Below, in pieces: positions 25,774 to 35,475 of a stretch of DNA of 64,000 nt. The notes under the pieces are model-generated. The model was given only the letters and a program-made list of their open reading frames with translations, had not been told where the DNA came from and ran no database searches. Numbering within the stretch: position 1 is the first letter of the stretch; each line of letters starts with the position of its first letter. The DNA comes from Clostridia bacterium (lineage in GTDB: Bacteria > Bacillota > Clostridia > TANB77 > CAG-508): assembly GCA_017429505.1 (NCBI GenBank), contig JAFROW010000004.1:124001-188000 (forward strand), written 5' to 3'. The position numbers were made by a program, and so were the translations under genes.

Positions 25774-26613
25774 TTACTTTTCTATATTAATATATCTTTC
25801 TAATGCATCTTTATAAGATGGAATTTTTATTCCAAATTCTAATAGTTTTTCTTTTGACATTTGAGAATTCAAAGGTCTTTTTGCTGGTCTTTTATATTCT
25901 TCAGAAGTAACTGGAATTACTTCTGTCTTTATCCCCTTAATTTTATAAATATCTCTTGTAAAATCAAACCATGTTGTATTGCCTATGTTTGTAGCATTAT
26001 ATATTCCATAAGGAATCCTTTTATTTATTGCCTGATGAATAATACTAGCTAAATCTACTGCATATGTTGGACTTCCATGTTGATCATTTACTACATAAAC
26101 TTTATTATGAGTTTTAGCAGCTTCAATCATAGTTCTAACAAAATTATTACCATCTCCATATAACCAAGCTGTTCTAAAAATATAAAACATATCGCACTCT
26201 TTTTCGATAAATTTTTCACCTTCTAATTTTGTACTTCCATATACAGCTTGTGGTTCTTTAATATCATCTTCTACGTACTCTTCACTTATTGGCTTATTAC
26301 CTCCAAAAACGTAATCAGTAGATATATGTACTAATATTGAATTACACACTTTAGAAGCAATAGCTAAATTTTTAGGTCCAATTGCATTTACTTTATATGC
26401 TATTTCTTTTTGTTCTTCAGCTTTATCAACTGCAGTATATGCAGCACAATTTATTATTATATCAGGTTTAATTTCATTAATAAAACTTATAGCTTTTTCT
26501 AAATCTGTAATATCTAATTCATTTACATCTGTTAATACTAATTCTTCGTCTTTAAACTCATTTTTTACTGCTTTAGCAAGCATTCCATTTGAGCCTGTAA
26601 TTAATATTTTCAA
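25774..26613 (-). CDS. rfbD: dTDP-4-dehydrorhamnose reductase
   Basis: Last step of dTDP-L-rhamnose synthesis, NAD(P)H-dependent. The N-terminal ILITGSNGMLAKAV is the nucleotide-binding site, and VHISTDYVFGG and YGSTKLEGE (YxxxK) are catalytic. The 279 residues are normal. The start is TTG at 26613 with GAGGTGA upstream. That ribosome site overlaps the stop codon of the orphan glf tail, which may be why the tail survived. It is upstream of rfbA. Confidence 0.94.
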   Translation of the reverse strand: MKILITGSNGMLAKAVKNEFKDEELVLTDVNELDITDLEKAISFINEIKPDIIINCAAYTAVDKAEEQKEIAYKVNAIGPKNLAIASKVCNSILVHISTDYVFGGNKPISEEYVEDDIKEPQAVYGSTKLEGEKFIEKECDMFYIFRTAWLYGDGNNFVRTMIEAAKTHNKVYVVNDQHGSPTYAVDLASIIHQAINKRIPYGIYNATNIGNTTWFDFTRDIYKIKGIKTEVIPVTSEEYKRPAKRPLNSQMSKEKLLEFGIKIPSYKDALERYINIEK

Positions 26614-26624
26614 ATTAAATCACC

Positions 26625-26693
26625 TCATTTAATTACATTTTTTATTATAGTTTCTATTGCTTTATCCATATCATAATGTTTTTGTTCTATTAT
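26625..26693 (-). pseudogene. Orphan C-terminal tail of a UDP-galactopyranose mutase
   Basis: Directly after the stop of the next upstream gene, and in frame with it, the sequence reads IIEQKHYDMDKAIETIIKNV before a TGA. This matches the C-terminus of Glf (YKYYDMDKVIAAALECIES, encoded at 21499-22599). The DNA stretch encoding DMDK is also similar. It has no start and is a relic, suggesting a glf once stood here and was replaced by the glycosyltransferase at 26694-27692. Confidence 0.5.
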
Positions 26694-27692
26694 TTATTTT
26701 TTAAAAATACATCGTACATCACTAATAAATTTATCTTTTTCATTCAAAATTATTTTTTTGTACTCATAAAATTTTTTACTTTCTTCATCATAATTATTTA
26801 ATGTATTTTTTATTTTGTTTGAAACTATTTCAATATTTTTTTCCAAATCTTCAAATTTAAATTCTTCTGGAATATTTACGTCCTCTTTGTATTTTGCAGA
26901 TCCTCTTTTTCCAGTAATAATACAACAACCACACATAGCAGCCTCTCTAGGGAATCTATCTTTACCAGGATGATTTCCAAAATCTATGTATACTTTTGCT
27001 CTTAGTAAAGCTTCTCTTACCTGTGTAGACGTCATATTTTGTAAGGGTACAAAACAAATATCATTACATTTATCTATTATTTTTTTAGTATATTCATACC
27101 CTTTTTTAGGATTGTATAATACAATATCCTCTTTCTCCTTTACATCTTTTTCGCTCATGTTTATATATATATCATTCAGATAATCAGATAAATAAAATAT
27201 ATCATTTTCATCTACACCTTTTGTCTTTAAAAAATCAATCGCATAATATGATTGACAAAGATGATATGTCTTAATATCTTTTTCAAACTTATAATGATTA
27301 CCTTTACTAATATTTAAAATTCTTTTTATTTTTCTTTTAATTCCTTTACATTTTAATTCCACTATATAATTATCAACGCTCATCCACCAAATAGCAGTTT
27401 GCATATTATTATAGTGTTTTTTTATTAAATATGTATATATCTCTGGTACAATTAAAATATTATTTTTAGATATATCTTTTGACGATAATTCAGTTACGTA
27501 TTTGTTATTATATTTTTTATATTCATCATTTACTGGATCGATATTTTTTTTTGCACCTATATATAACATATATGCTTCTATTCCCATATTATATAGTGTA
27601 TTTACTAATTGATGAGCTAATTCTGGTCCTCCTGTTTTTACATTAGCTGGACATGCCATAAAAATTTTAGTTTTTTCGTTAATTTCTAGCAT
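26694..27692 (-). CDS. Putative glycosyltransferase
   Basis: A 332-residue soluble protein. The C-terminal half has a GT-B-like donor region: VLYNPKKGYEYTKKIID, VREALLRAKVYIDFGNHPGKDRFPREAAMCGCCIITG, then RGSAKY. The N-terminal ACPANVKTGGPELAHQLVNTLY resembles the acceptor-side glycine-rich loop of retaining GT-B enzymes. The exact family is not clear to me. It lies between rfbD and a GT2 gene, so a role in building the repeat unit is likely. Confidence 0.7.
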   Translation of the reverse strand: MLEINEKTKIFMACPANVKTGGPELAHQLVNTLYNMGIEAYMLYIGAKKNIDPVNDEYKKYNNKYVTELSSKDISKNNILIVPEIYTYLIKKHYNNMQTAIWWMSVDNYIVELKCKGIKRKIKRILNISKGNHYKFEKDIKTYHLCQSYYAIDFLKTKGVDENDIFYLSDYLNDIYINMSEKDVKEKEDIVLYNPKKGYEYTKKIIDKCNDICFVPLQNMTSTQVREALLRAKVYIDFGNHPGKDRFPREAAMCGCCIITGKRGSAKYKEDVNIPEEFKFEDLEKNIEIVSNKIKNTLNNYDEESKKFYEYKKIILNEKDKFISDVRCIFKK

Positions 27693-27706
27693 ATTCTTAC
27701 TTCTCC

Positions 27707-28630
27707 TTATATTATTTTATTTACTTCTCTCATTTTCAATTCATTAACTAATTCTTTATCAGACTTTATAATATTTGACAATGTAAACTTTCTTTTTTTC
27801 TTTTTAGATGAATATGTTTTATTAGTTGTAGCATTTTCATTATGATATACAATTAAATATGGGTTATAAACAGATAGCAAATTGTTATCCATTAATTTCA
27901 AAAACAAAAAGTATTCTTCACAATAAAAATCTGTTTTTTCATCTATTCCATCAAATTTTTCTATATATTCTTTTGAAAAAATTAAACATGACCCTTGCAA
28001 TGCAACCATTTCTCTTCTTTTAGATTTGTCATCAACTTTTTCTTCCATTAATCCCAAATCAAAAAATATTTTCTTAATAGCCCTTGGTAAAACCATAAAA
28101 AACTTTAATAAATAATATAAATAAATCTTATCTGCAAAATAGGCGATTTTTTTCTTCGTTAACTCTTTTTTTGCTTCTTTTAAAGTTATCATTTCAAATT
28201 TAAAATCATCTATTCTGTTTCTTGGTAGTAATATTCTTGGTCCTAATACTGCAAATTTGCTCACTTGGAATTCTTTATCAATTATTTCGCAAAAATTATC
28301 TAGTATTATTTCTATATCACTATTTATCATTATTATATAATCAGGATTTAAATTTTCTTTTATATATTTAAATCCTATATTATTCCCTTTTGAAAAGCCA
28401 TATCCTTTTTCATTTATTATTATCTTTATTTGTGACTTATCTTTATAACATTCTTTTAATTCTTCTCCAGTATTATTTGTTGAACCATTGTCAACAATTA
28501 CTATATCATAATTCACTTTTACTCTTTCAAATATAGATTGTACACATTTTTTTGTTTCTTCAATTGTATTATAATGCAATATTAAAAATACAAATCTTTT
28601 TTTTACTAAATCATTTTCTTTATGTTCCAT
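27707..28630 (-). CDS. GT2 family glycosyltransferase (rhamnosyltransferase-like)
   Basis: A 307-residue GT-A enzyme: FLILHYNTIEETKKCVQSI at the N-terminus, IVDNGSTNNTGEELKE near residue 45, and MINSDIEIILDN as the metal-binding region near residue 100. LQGSCLIFSKEYIEKFDG near 215 is typical of rhamnosyl- and related transferases next to rfb genes. The donor is inferred, not shown. An AAAGGA ribosome site precedes the start. Confidence 0.85.
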   Translation of the reverse strand: MEHKENDLVKKRFVFLILHYNTIEETKKCVQSIFERVKVNYDIVIVDNGSTNNTGEELKECYKDKSQIKIIINEKGYGFSKGNNIGFKYIKENLNPDYIIMINSDIEIILDNFCEIIDKEFQVSKFAVLGPRILLPRNRIDDFKFEMITLKEAKKELTKKKIAYFADKIYLYYLLKFFMVLPRAIKKIFFDLGLMEEKVDDKSKRREMVALQGSCLIFSKEYIEKFDGIDEKTDFYCEEYFLFLKLMDNNLLSVYNPYLIVYHNENATTNKTYSSKKKKRKFTLSNIIKSDKELVNELKMREVNKII

Positions 28631-28654
28631 ATGTTTTCCTTTCTATTTTATATA

Positions 28655-30379
28655 CTATTCTACTAATTTTATAACTTCTTGTTTTAAAATTTCTAATTTG
28701 CTTTCAGAATCATCTATATTGTTTCCTACAACTCCCATATAGAATTTTATTTTAGGCTCTGTACCTGATGGTCTGACACAAACCCAAGCATTATTCTCTA
28801 GTTCATAATATAGTACATTTGACTTAGGTAAAGTAAGTTCTGTTTCACTGCCATTGATATCTATTCTTTTTTTACTTTCATAATCTCTTATAGCTTCAAG
28901 TTTCCAATCTGAAATCTTTTTAAATTTGCTTTCTCTTAATTTTTTCATTATAGATTTTATCTTCTCTACACCATCTATTCCTTTTAATGTAATTGAAGCT
29001 AATCCTTCTTTGTAATAACCATATTTTTCATATATGTTGAGCATTTGATCCCATAAAGTTAACCCTCTGTTTTTATAGAATGCAGCAGCTTCACAAAGTG
29101 CCATAACAGCAGATACTGCGTCTTTGTCTCTTGCATATGTTCCAATTAAGCAACCATAGCTTTCTTCATATCCAAATAAATATTCATAAGAGTTATTTGT
29201 TTCAAATAGTTTTATTTGTTCTCCAATATATTTAAAACCTGTAAGAACTTCTATTAATTTTATTTTATATTCTTTTACTATTTCGTTGGCCATATTTGAA
29301 GAAACTATTGTTTTAACTAGTGCTCCATTTTCTTTAATTAATCCTTTATTTCTTTTTTCAGATAATTCATATTCTGCAATTAATAGTCCTGACATATTTC
29401 CCGTAAAAGATTTATACTCACCTGTTTTTGTATCTTTTGCATACACTCCTAATCTATCTGCATCAGGATCTGTTGCTAAAACTATATCTGCGTCAACTTT
29501 CTTAGCAAGTTCTAATGCTAATTCAAATGCTTTTGGATCTTCTGGATTTGGATAGCTTACAGTAGGAAAATTTCCATTTGGTTTTTCTTGTTCAGGAACT
29601 ACAAAAACATTTTTAAATCCAAGTTCTTTTAAAATTCTTTGTACAGGTAAATTTCCCGTTCCATGTAAAGGTGTATATACTATTCTTATAGATTCCGCAA
29701 CTTTTTCTATATCTTGTGGATTTAAAATTATTTTTTTTAGTTCTTCAATATATCTGTCATCAATTTCTTTTCCAATTATATTGTATAATTTTCTTTCTAT
29801 AGCTTCATTTTTATCCATTGTACATACATTGGCATAATCTGTTATAGCATTTACTTCATTTATTATTTCTTTATCATAAGGTGGTACAATTTGTCCACCA
29901 TCTTCCCAATATACTTTGTAACCATTATATTCAGGTGGATTGTGGCTAGCTGTTATTACAACTCCTGCAATACAATTTAATTCTCTTACAGCAAATGATA
30001 GCTCTGGAGTTGGTCTTAAAGATTCAAATCTATATGATTTTATTCCATTTGCATTTAGGCATAATGCTACTTCTTCGCTAAACTCTATTGACATATTTCT
30101 TGAATCGTAAGCAATTGCAACACCTCTATCTTGTGCATTTTGTTTTATTATATAATTTGCTAGACCTTGTGTTGCCTTTCTTACAGTGTAAATATTCATT
30201 CTATTTGTTCCTGCACCTATAACTCCTCTTAATCCACCGGTTCCAAATTCTAGATCTTTATAAAATCTATCTTCGATTTCTTTTTTATTTCCTTCGATTG
30301 ATTTTAGTTCTGTTTTTGTTTTTTCATCAAAAACATTTGAATTTAGCCAATTATTATATTTTTCTATATATTTTTCCAT
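28655..30379 (-). CDS. Phosphoglucomutase/phosphomannomutase
   Basis: An alpha-D-phosphohexomutase of 574 residues, interconverting hexose-1- and hexose-6-phosphates. The phosphoserine loop VVITASHNPPEYNGYK is near residue 135, the metal site ATDPDADRLG near 300, the sugar-binding GYEESYG near 400, and the phosphate-binding RPSGTEPKIKFY near 545. It may provide mannose-1-phosphate for the manC product or glucose-1-phosphate for the rhamnose path. Sequence does not decide between them. ATG 30379 is taken as the start; an in-frame GTG lies three codons upstream. Confidence 0.92.
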   Translation of the reverse strand: MEKYIEKYNNWLNSNVFDEKTKTELKSIEGNKKEIEDRFYKDLEFGTGGLRGVIGAGTNRMNIYTVRKATQGLANYIIKQNAQDRGVAIAYDSRNMSIEFSEEVALCLNANGIKSYRFESLRPTPELSFAVRELNCIAGVVITASHNPPEYNGYKVYWEDGGQIVPPYDKEIINEVNAITDYANVCTMDKNEAIERKLYNIIGKEIDDRYIEELKKIILNPQDIEKVAESIRIVYTPLHGTGNLPVQRILKELGFKNVFVVPEQEKPNGNFPTVSYPNPEDPKAFELALELAKKVDADIVLATDPDADRLGVYAKDTKTGEYKSFTGNMSGLLIAEYELSEKRNKGLIKENGALVKTIVSSNMANEIVKEYKIKLIEVLTGFKYIGEQIKLFETNNSYEYLFGYEESYGCLIGTYARDKDAVSAVMALCEAAAFYKNRGLTLWDQMLNIYEKYGYYKEGLASITLKGIDGVEKIKSIMKKLRESKFKKISDWKLEAIRDYESKKRIDINGSETELTLPKSNVLYYELENNAWVCVRPSGTEPKIKFYMGVVGNNIDDSESKLEILKQEVIKLVE

Positions 30380-30394
30380 ATATTTCACACTCTT

Positions 30395-31840
30395 TCATTT
30401 ATATTTGATTTTTAACACTCTATTATATACTTTTTTAATAAAATCATCCTTAAAAATAATTAATATGATAGTGTATACTATTATTCCAACAGCTACATCA
30501 GCTATCATTCTTATAACAACTGACAAATAATTCAAAGCAAATCTATTAATTATTAGTATTATCATAAGCATAATCAATGAAGCGATAAAATATTTTATAC
30601 TCATAAAAATAATATCCTTTATTTTATACTCTTTTCGTATATAATATATTTGTATACAAGTAACTACCATTTCTGCAATTATAGTACCTATTGCTGCTCC
30701 AATCGAAAAGAGTCTAGGTATAAATATAAAATTAAATACTAAATTTGTTATAGCACCACACACAACTGAAATTGTATACTGTTTCTGTTTTTTTGTTGGC
30801 AACAAATACTGAACTCCTATCACATTACTTAAACCAATTATTATAATTATAGGACTAATCATATAAGTAACATATATAGATTTTTTAAAGTTTTCACCTA
30901 AGAACCATGGAATTAAGTCTTTAGCTACTGCAATGAGTCCAAAAGTCAAAGGAATAGCTAAGAAATACACTAAGTTAAATGATAATAGTATTTTCTTTTT
31001 TATTTGCTTTTTTCTTCCATTTGAGAAATCATTTGCAATTCTTGGAAGCATAACTGTACCTAATGATGTAACTACTGTCATAATCATCTTCACAATTTTT
31101 TGTGCTTGTTCATAATATCCCACTTCTGCTTTATCAGATACTATTGTTCCAATCATAGTTTTATCAAGTATTGTATAAATTTGAATAGCGATTTGTGGAA
31201 TAAATAAACCCATTGTAGCTTTTAAGTGTTTCTTAAATTTTAATTTTTTAAAATTAACCTTTTCGATATACTTTGGCAAATAAACCCATAAGGAAATGTT
31301 TCCCAAAAAATTAGATAATGTGTAGATTAATATATATACCCAAATATCTGAAGTTTTCCTAACAAATATAAAAATACTTCCTATACTTATAATCTTTACT
31401 ATCAAATTTCTTTTTATTATCTTTTTAAATTCTTCCATACCTTGAAAAAAAGCACTTATATCTACCATACTAGATAATATTTCAAATATTAATACTCTAT
31501 AATAAAAACTATATTTTCCAGTAAAAGCAAATGTAAAAATATATATAAGCAATGATATTGTTAAAGTTATTGTTCTTAATAACATTACTTCCCAAAAAAC
31601 AATACTTCTTTTTTCTTTATTATCCTGTACATAAGCAATTTCTCTTTGTGCATATATTGCAATTCCTAACGAACCAAATAAAGTAAAATATGTTACAATA
31701 GAGAGCGTATAACTATAAACCCCTATACCTTCTGCTCCTAAAATTCTAGACACATATGGTGTAGTAATTAATGGAAATATTAGAATTAAAATTTGATATA
31801 TCAAGTTATATAAATAGTTTTTTGTCACACTTTTTTTCAT
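30395..31840 (-). CDS. Wzx-type lipid-linked repeat-unit flippase
   Basis: A 481-residue, about 12-14 helix MATE/MOP-superfamily transporter that flips undecaprenyl-linked oligosaccharide. It starts KNYLYNLIYQILILIFPLIT TPYVSRILG, the standard opening of the family. A close paralogue is encoded at 49882-51342 outside the locus. A GGAGAGG ribosome site precedes the start. It lies just downstream of the broken polymerase gene. Confidence 0.9.
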   Translation of the reverse strand: MKKSVTKNYLYNLIYQILILIFPLITTPYVSRILGAEGIGVYSYTLSIVTYFTLFGSLGIAIYAQREIAYVQDNKEKRSIVFWEVMLLRTITLTISLLIYIFTFAFTGKYSFYYRVLIFEILSSMVDISAFFQGMEEFKKIIKRNLIVKIISIGSIFIFVRKTSDIWVYILIYTLSNFLGNISLWVYLPKYIEKVNFKKLKFKKHLKATMGLFIPQIAIQIYTILDKTMIGTIVSDKAEVGYYEQAQKIVKMIMTVVTSLGTVMLPRIANDFSNGRKKQIKKKILLSFNLVYFLAIPLTFGLIAVAKDLIPWFLGENFKKSIYVTYMISPIIIIIGLSNVIGVQYLLPTKKQKQYTISVVCGAITNLVFNFIFIPRLFSIGAAIGTIIAEMVVTCIQIYYIRKEYKIKDIIFMSIKYFIASLIMLMIILIINRFALNYLSVVIRMIADVAVGIIVYTIILIIFKDDFIKKVYNRVLKIKYK

Positions 31841-31934
31841 TATCTACCTCTCCAATTAGTTTTAAATATCGTATTAATACACTCTATTAGTCAACACTAG
31901 GATTTAACAAATACATTGTTAAATTCATAATTAT

Positions 31935-33285
31935 CTATTTTTCTATATAGTTTATTTCGTTAATATTTAATAACAAGAATACCGGAAAAATCCATAAAGT
32001 ATAAAATAACAAATTGTTAAAATTGCATATTATTAATGAAGATATAATAATTTCTATAATTACCTCATTAAATATGCTTTCCTCTTTTTCTTTCCACAAT
32101 TTATATATAGTACTAATTATAATATATATAAAATATATCATTCCGATTATACCGCTTGATATAAGTATAACCATAATAGATGAATCGTTTCCAAAAGAAA
32201 TAGACTTTGGTTTATCTTGGTTTGACTCCATAAATCCAAGCATATTGTAGCCTGTACCAATAAATATATTTCCTCTTGAATGATTTTTTCCATTCTTATC
32301 TTTGCTACTATCTATTATTCCGTCATTTTTTTCTTCTTTTTTTTCTATTTTACTATCATTTTCACTACCATAGCCATTATTAATAATTTCAATTCCTTTT
32401 GACCAACTATTAACTCTTGCATAAGTAGAATCATCCTCTTTAGTATTTAAAATTCTTTTAAATACTGGTATATTCGAAAACATTGTTAATATAATAAAAA
32501 AACTTCCTATAGTAATCATAATTATAAAAGCTCTTATCATTTTAGCATCTTTTAAATCAATCTTTCTATCATTAAATTTAATAGATAATATAAAATTAAT
32601 AATCAATATTAAACAAATGCCTAAAACGCCACTTCTAGATACAGTTAATATGATTATACTTATAAAAAATACTATACCTATTAAATTTTTTAGGTTTCCA
32701 TTTTTTATATATTGATTTAATATTAATGTAAGTGGTATTATCAAACAAGCAGCTAAAAAGTTCGGATCAAAGTACGTAGAAATAAGTCTGCCATTATGTG
32801 GGTCGGGATTTGGAAAATATACACCTATTTTATAAAAAATATTATAGAAATCCATTGCAGAGGGATAAGTTATAAGCTGAATAATTCCAAATAGAGAAAC
32901 TACGACATAATTAATTATTATATATTTATATAAATATTTATTAGATATATTATATATACTAAACACATTTGCAATAATTATAGTAATAAGTATTGTAACT
33001 ATTATTCTAAAGGAATACAACATCCCATATAATTTTTCTTTTATTGAGTAATCGAAAATTATAATTGAAAAAGTAGCTATTAAAAACCAAATAAAAAATT
33101 TAATATTAGTTTTTTTTATATAAACATAGTATTATAAATGATGTTATCATTCCAAAAATCTCAGCAACTTTTATTGGCATTCTGTTTCCAATATTAAAAG
33201 TTAAACAATTTCCAAATATAATATAAAAACTTATTGTAAAAAAACACAATGTCAAACTTATATTTTTCTTATTTAAATATTTCAT
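31935..33285 (-). pseudogene. O-antigen polymerase/ligase-type membrane protein split at an A8 tract
   Basis: From ATG 33285 (GGAG ribosome site) 59 codons (MKYLNKKNISLTLCFFTISF...) reach a stop at 33106-33108 just after eight A residues (33110-33117). In the +1 phase the sequence continues without a break as TNIKFFIWFLIATFSIIIFD and then MLYSFRIIVTILITIIIANV to the stop at 31935. One base fewer in the A run would give a single membrane protein of about 450 residues with about ten helices. The landmarks fit the Wzy/WaaL superfamily: the loop GRLISTYFDPNFLAA, SRSGVLGI, and a polar extracytoplasmic segment. The homopolymer could be phase-variable or a sequencing error. Alternatively the shorter 362-residue frame from 33023 is used. 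Confidence 0.75.
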
Positions 33286-33295
33286 TTTTTGCTCC

Positions 33296-34369
33296 TTAAA
33301 TTAATCTTTCTAGTATACGCTTATGTTCACTAGAACTTGTATTCCAATCAAATTTACTATGTATTTTTTTTCTTACATTTAATTCGTCATTACTATTTTC
33401 TAATAAACCATTTTCAATTTGTTCAGTTATTTCTTGTACATTATATGGATTAAAATATTTAACATATTTTAATCCAACTTCAGGCATAGATGATGTATTA
33501 GAAGATATTACAGGAGTTCCACAACATAAAGCCTCTAAAATCGGCAATCCAAACCCTTCATACAATGATGGAAAAATAAACAAATCTGCTAAATTATATA
33601 AATCTACCAATTCTTCTTTAGATACAATTCCAGTATGAATCACATTTTTTTTAATTCCAAGGCTATTTTCCTTATCTTCTAAACCATTATACTTTTCGAA
33701 AGCTTTTCCAACTAATAATAAACATGTTTCATTCATATTACTAGTTTTTGAATACGCTTCCAGTAGTCTTTCTAAGTTTTTATGTGGTTTAAGATTTCCA
33801 ACATACATTAGTATTTTTTTATCTTTAGGTATATTAAATTTATCATATAAATATTTAACGATTTCTTTATCTTTTTTTACAAATTCTTCTCCTACTCCAT
33901 TTAAAATAACTTCTATTTTTTCAGATTTCACTTTAAAAATTCTTATTAAATCTTTTTTTGTGTTCTCTGAAACAGTCAATATTTTAGATGATTTTTTTAT
34001 TGCTAACCACATCATAAATTTAGCATAATATTTTGCAAATTTATTTGGTAAAAATTCTGGTAAAACAAGGTGAGTCACATCATGTATAGTAACTACCATT
34101 TTTCCTCTATAAAAAATAGGAATATTGTAATGTGGAACGTGTAATACATCTGGCTTTAATTCTCTTAATTTTCTATATGGGAATTTTAGTTGTTCTTTTA
34201 TTCCATATATTGGCGAATTAAAATTAATTACATCCACTTTATTGTTTATGCTTTTTATATCTTTTTCATTTCCTAACGCTATACTATAACAATCATTTTT
34301 CATTAAATTCTGTATATATGTTCCTATTCCAGACATATTTAACATTCTTGCGTCAACTGCTATTTTCAT
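33296..34369 (-). CDS. GT4 family glycosyltransferase
   Basis: A 357-residue GT-B enzyme: MKIAVDARMLNMSGIGTYIQ at the start, VVTIHDVTHLVLPEF near residue 95, LMYVGNLKPHKNLERLLEAY near 195, and the donor-site FIFPSLYEGFGLPILEALCCG near 270 with the EGFGLPILE motif. This arrangement is typical of mannosyl- and other retaining transferases. Next to manC, a GDP-mannose donor is a fair guess. GGAG lies before the start. Confidence 0.9.
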   Translation of the reverse strand: MKIAVDARMLNMSGIGTYIQNLMKNDCYSIALGNEKDIKSINNKVDVINFNSPIYGIKEQLKFPYRKLRELKPDVLHVPHYNIPIFYRGKMVVTIHDVTHLVLPEFLPNKFAKYYAKFMMWLAIKKSSKILTVSENTKKDLIRIFKVKSEKIEVILNGVGEEFVKKDKEIVKYLYDKFNIPKDKKILMYVGNLKPHKNLERLLEAYSKTSNMNETCLLLVGKAFEKYNGLEDKENSLGIKKNVIHTGIVSKEELVDLYNLADLFIFPSLYEGFGLPILEALCCGTPVISSNTSSMPEVGLKYVKYFNPYNVQEITEQIENGLLENSNDELNVRKKIHSKFDWNTSSSEHKRILERLI

Positions 34370-34377
34370 AATAACTC

Positions 34378-35466
34378 CTATTTTTCTTCTATTTTTTCAT
34401 CAATAAAATCTTTTATTTTTCTTTTAAATTCACTCTCATCAAATTTTAATGAATGATCTCTAATTTTTTGTTTATCAAAATTCATAGTTTCAAACTTTTG
34501 TATTGCTTCTTTTAAAGATTCTACTGTTTGTTCTTTAAAAAGTACGCCTGTCTTACCATCAATTACTGTATCTAGAATTCCACCTTTTCCATACCCGATA
34601 ACAGGTCTACCACAAGCTTGTGCTTCAACAGGCACTATTCCAAAATCTTCTAATCCTGGAAATAAAAGTGCTTTACATTCTTGCATATATTTTTTTAATA
34701 CGTCATCAGGTTGTCTTCCCATAAATACAATATTTTTGTCACCATCTGCAATTTTTTCAAGTTTTTCTCTTTCTGGTCCATCACCAATTATTATTAGCTT
34801 TTTTCCAAGTTCTTTGCACGCTTGTACTGCTAAATCAAATTTTTTATATGGAACTAGTCTCGAAACAACAAAATAATAATCTCCATCAGTATCAGACAAA
34901 TCAAACAATGAACATCTTACAGGTGGATTTATTACAACTGATTCTCTATTATAAGTTTTCTTTACTCTTTTTTGTACTTCATGAGAATTAGCAATAAAAT
35001 AATCTACATTTTTACTATTATGTTTGTCCCATATTCTCATAAAAAACAAAAGAATATTTACTAAAAATTTCTTTATAGGATTCATTCCATCAGTATATTC
35101 ATGTTTAAATTCATAAGCATATCTCATAGGCGTATGAATATAACATATATGTAAATTATCTTTCTTTTTTTTAGCACCTTTTGCACATGACGAGCTACTA
35201 CTTAAAATTACATCATATTCTTTTAAGTTAAATTTTCTAAATGCAAACGGCATAAGCGGAAAATATTTTTTGTGATTAACTACTTCTTTTTTTCCTTGTA
35301 AAAAACTTACTCTTACATCTATATTTCTTAATTCTTCATCTAAATTATTTGGCGTATAAAAAGTGGTATAAATTGGAGCAGAAGGATATAATTCATGGAA
35401 ATTAATTATAACTCTTTCTGCTCCACCCATATTTGTTAACCAATCATGGACAATTGCTATCTTCAT
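34378..35466 (-). CDS. GT4 family glycosyltransferase (mannosyltransferase-like)
   Basis: A 362-residue GT-B enzyme: IAIVHDWLTNMGGAERVIIN at the N-terminus, HTPMRYAYEFKHEY near residue 115, and VSRLVPYKKFDLAVQACKEL near 205. The donor site LFPGLEDFGIVPVEAQACGRP lies near 275. The EDFGIVPVE form is common in mannosyltransferases of capsule clusters. It sits between manC and the other GT4, with short spacing, in the operon starting at the promoter 36616-36644. Confidence 0.9.
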   Translation of the reverse strand: MKIAIVHDWLTNMGGAERVIINFHELYPSAPIYTTFYTPNNLDEELRNIDVRVSFLQGKKEVVNHKKYFPLMPFAFRKFNLKEYDVILSSSSSCAKGAKKKKDNLHICYIHTPMRYAYEFKHEYTDGMNPIKKFLVNILLFFMRIWDKHNSKNVDYFIANSHEVQKRVKKTYNRESVVINPPVRCSLFDLSDTDGDYYFVVSRLVPYKKFDLAVQACKELGKKLIIIGDGPEREKLEKIADGDKNIVFMGRQPDDVLKKYMQECKALLFPGLEDFGIVPVEAQACGRPVIGYGKGGILDTVIDGKTGVLFKEQTVESLKEAIQKFETMNFDKQKIRDHSLKFDESEFKRKIKDFIDEKIEEK

Positions 35467-35475
35467 TTTTATTTC

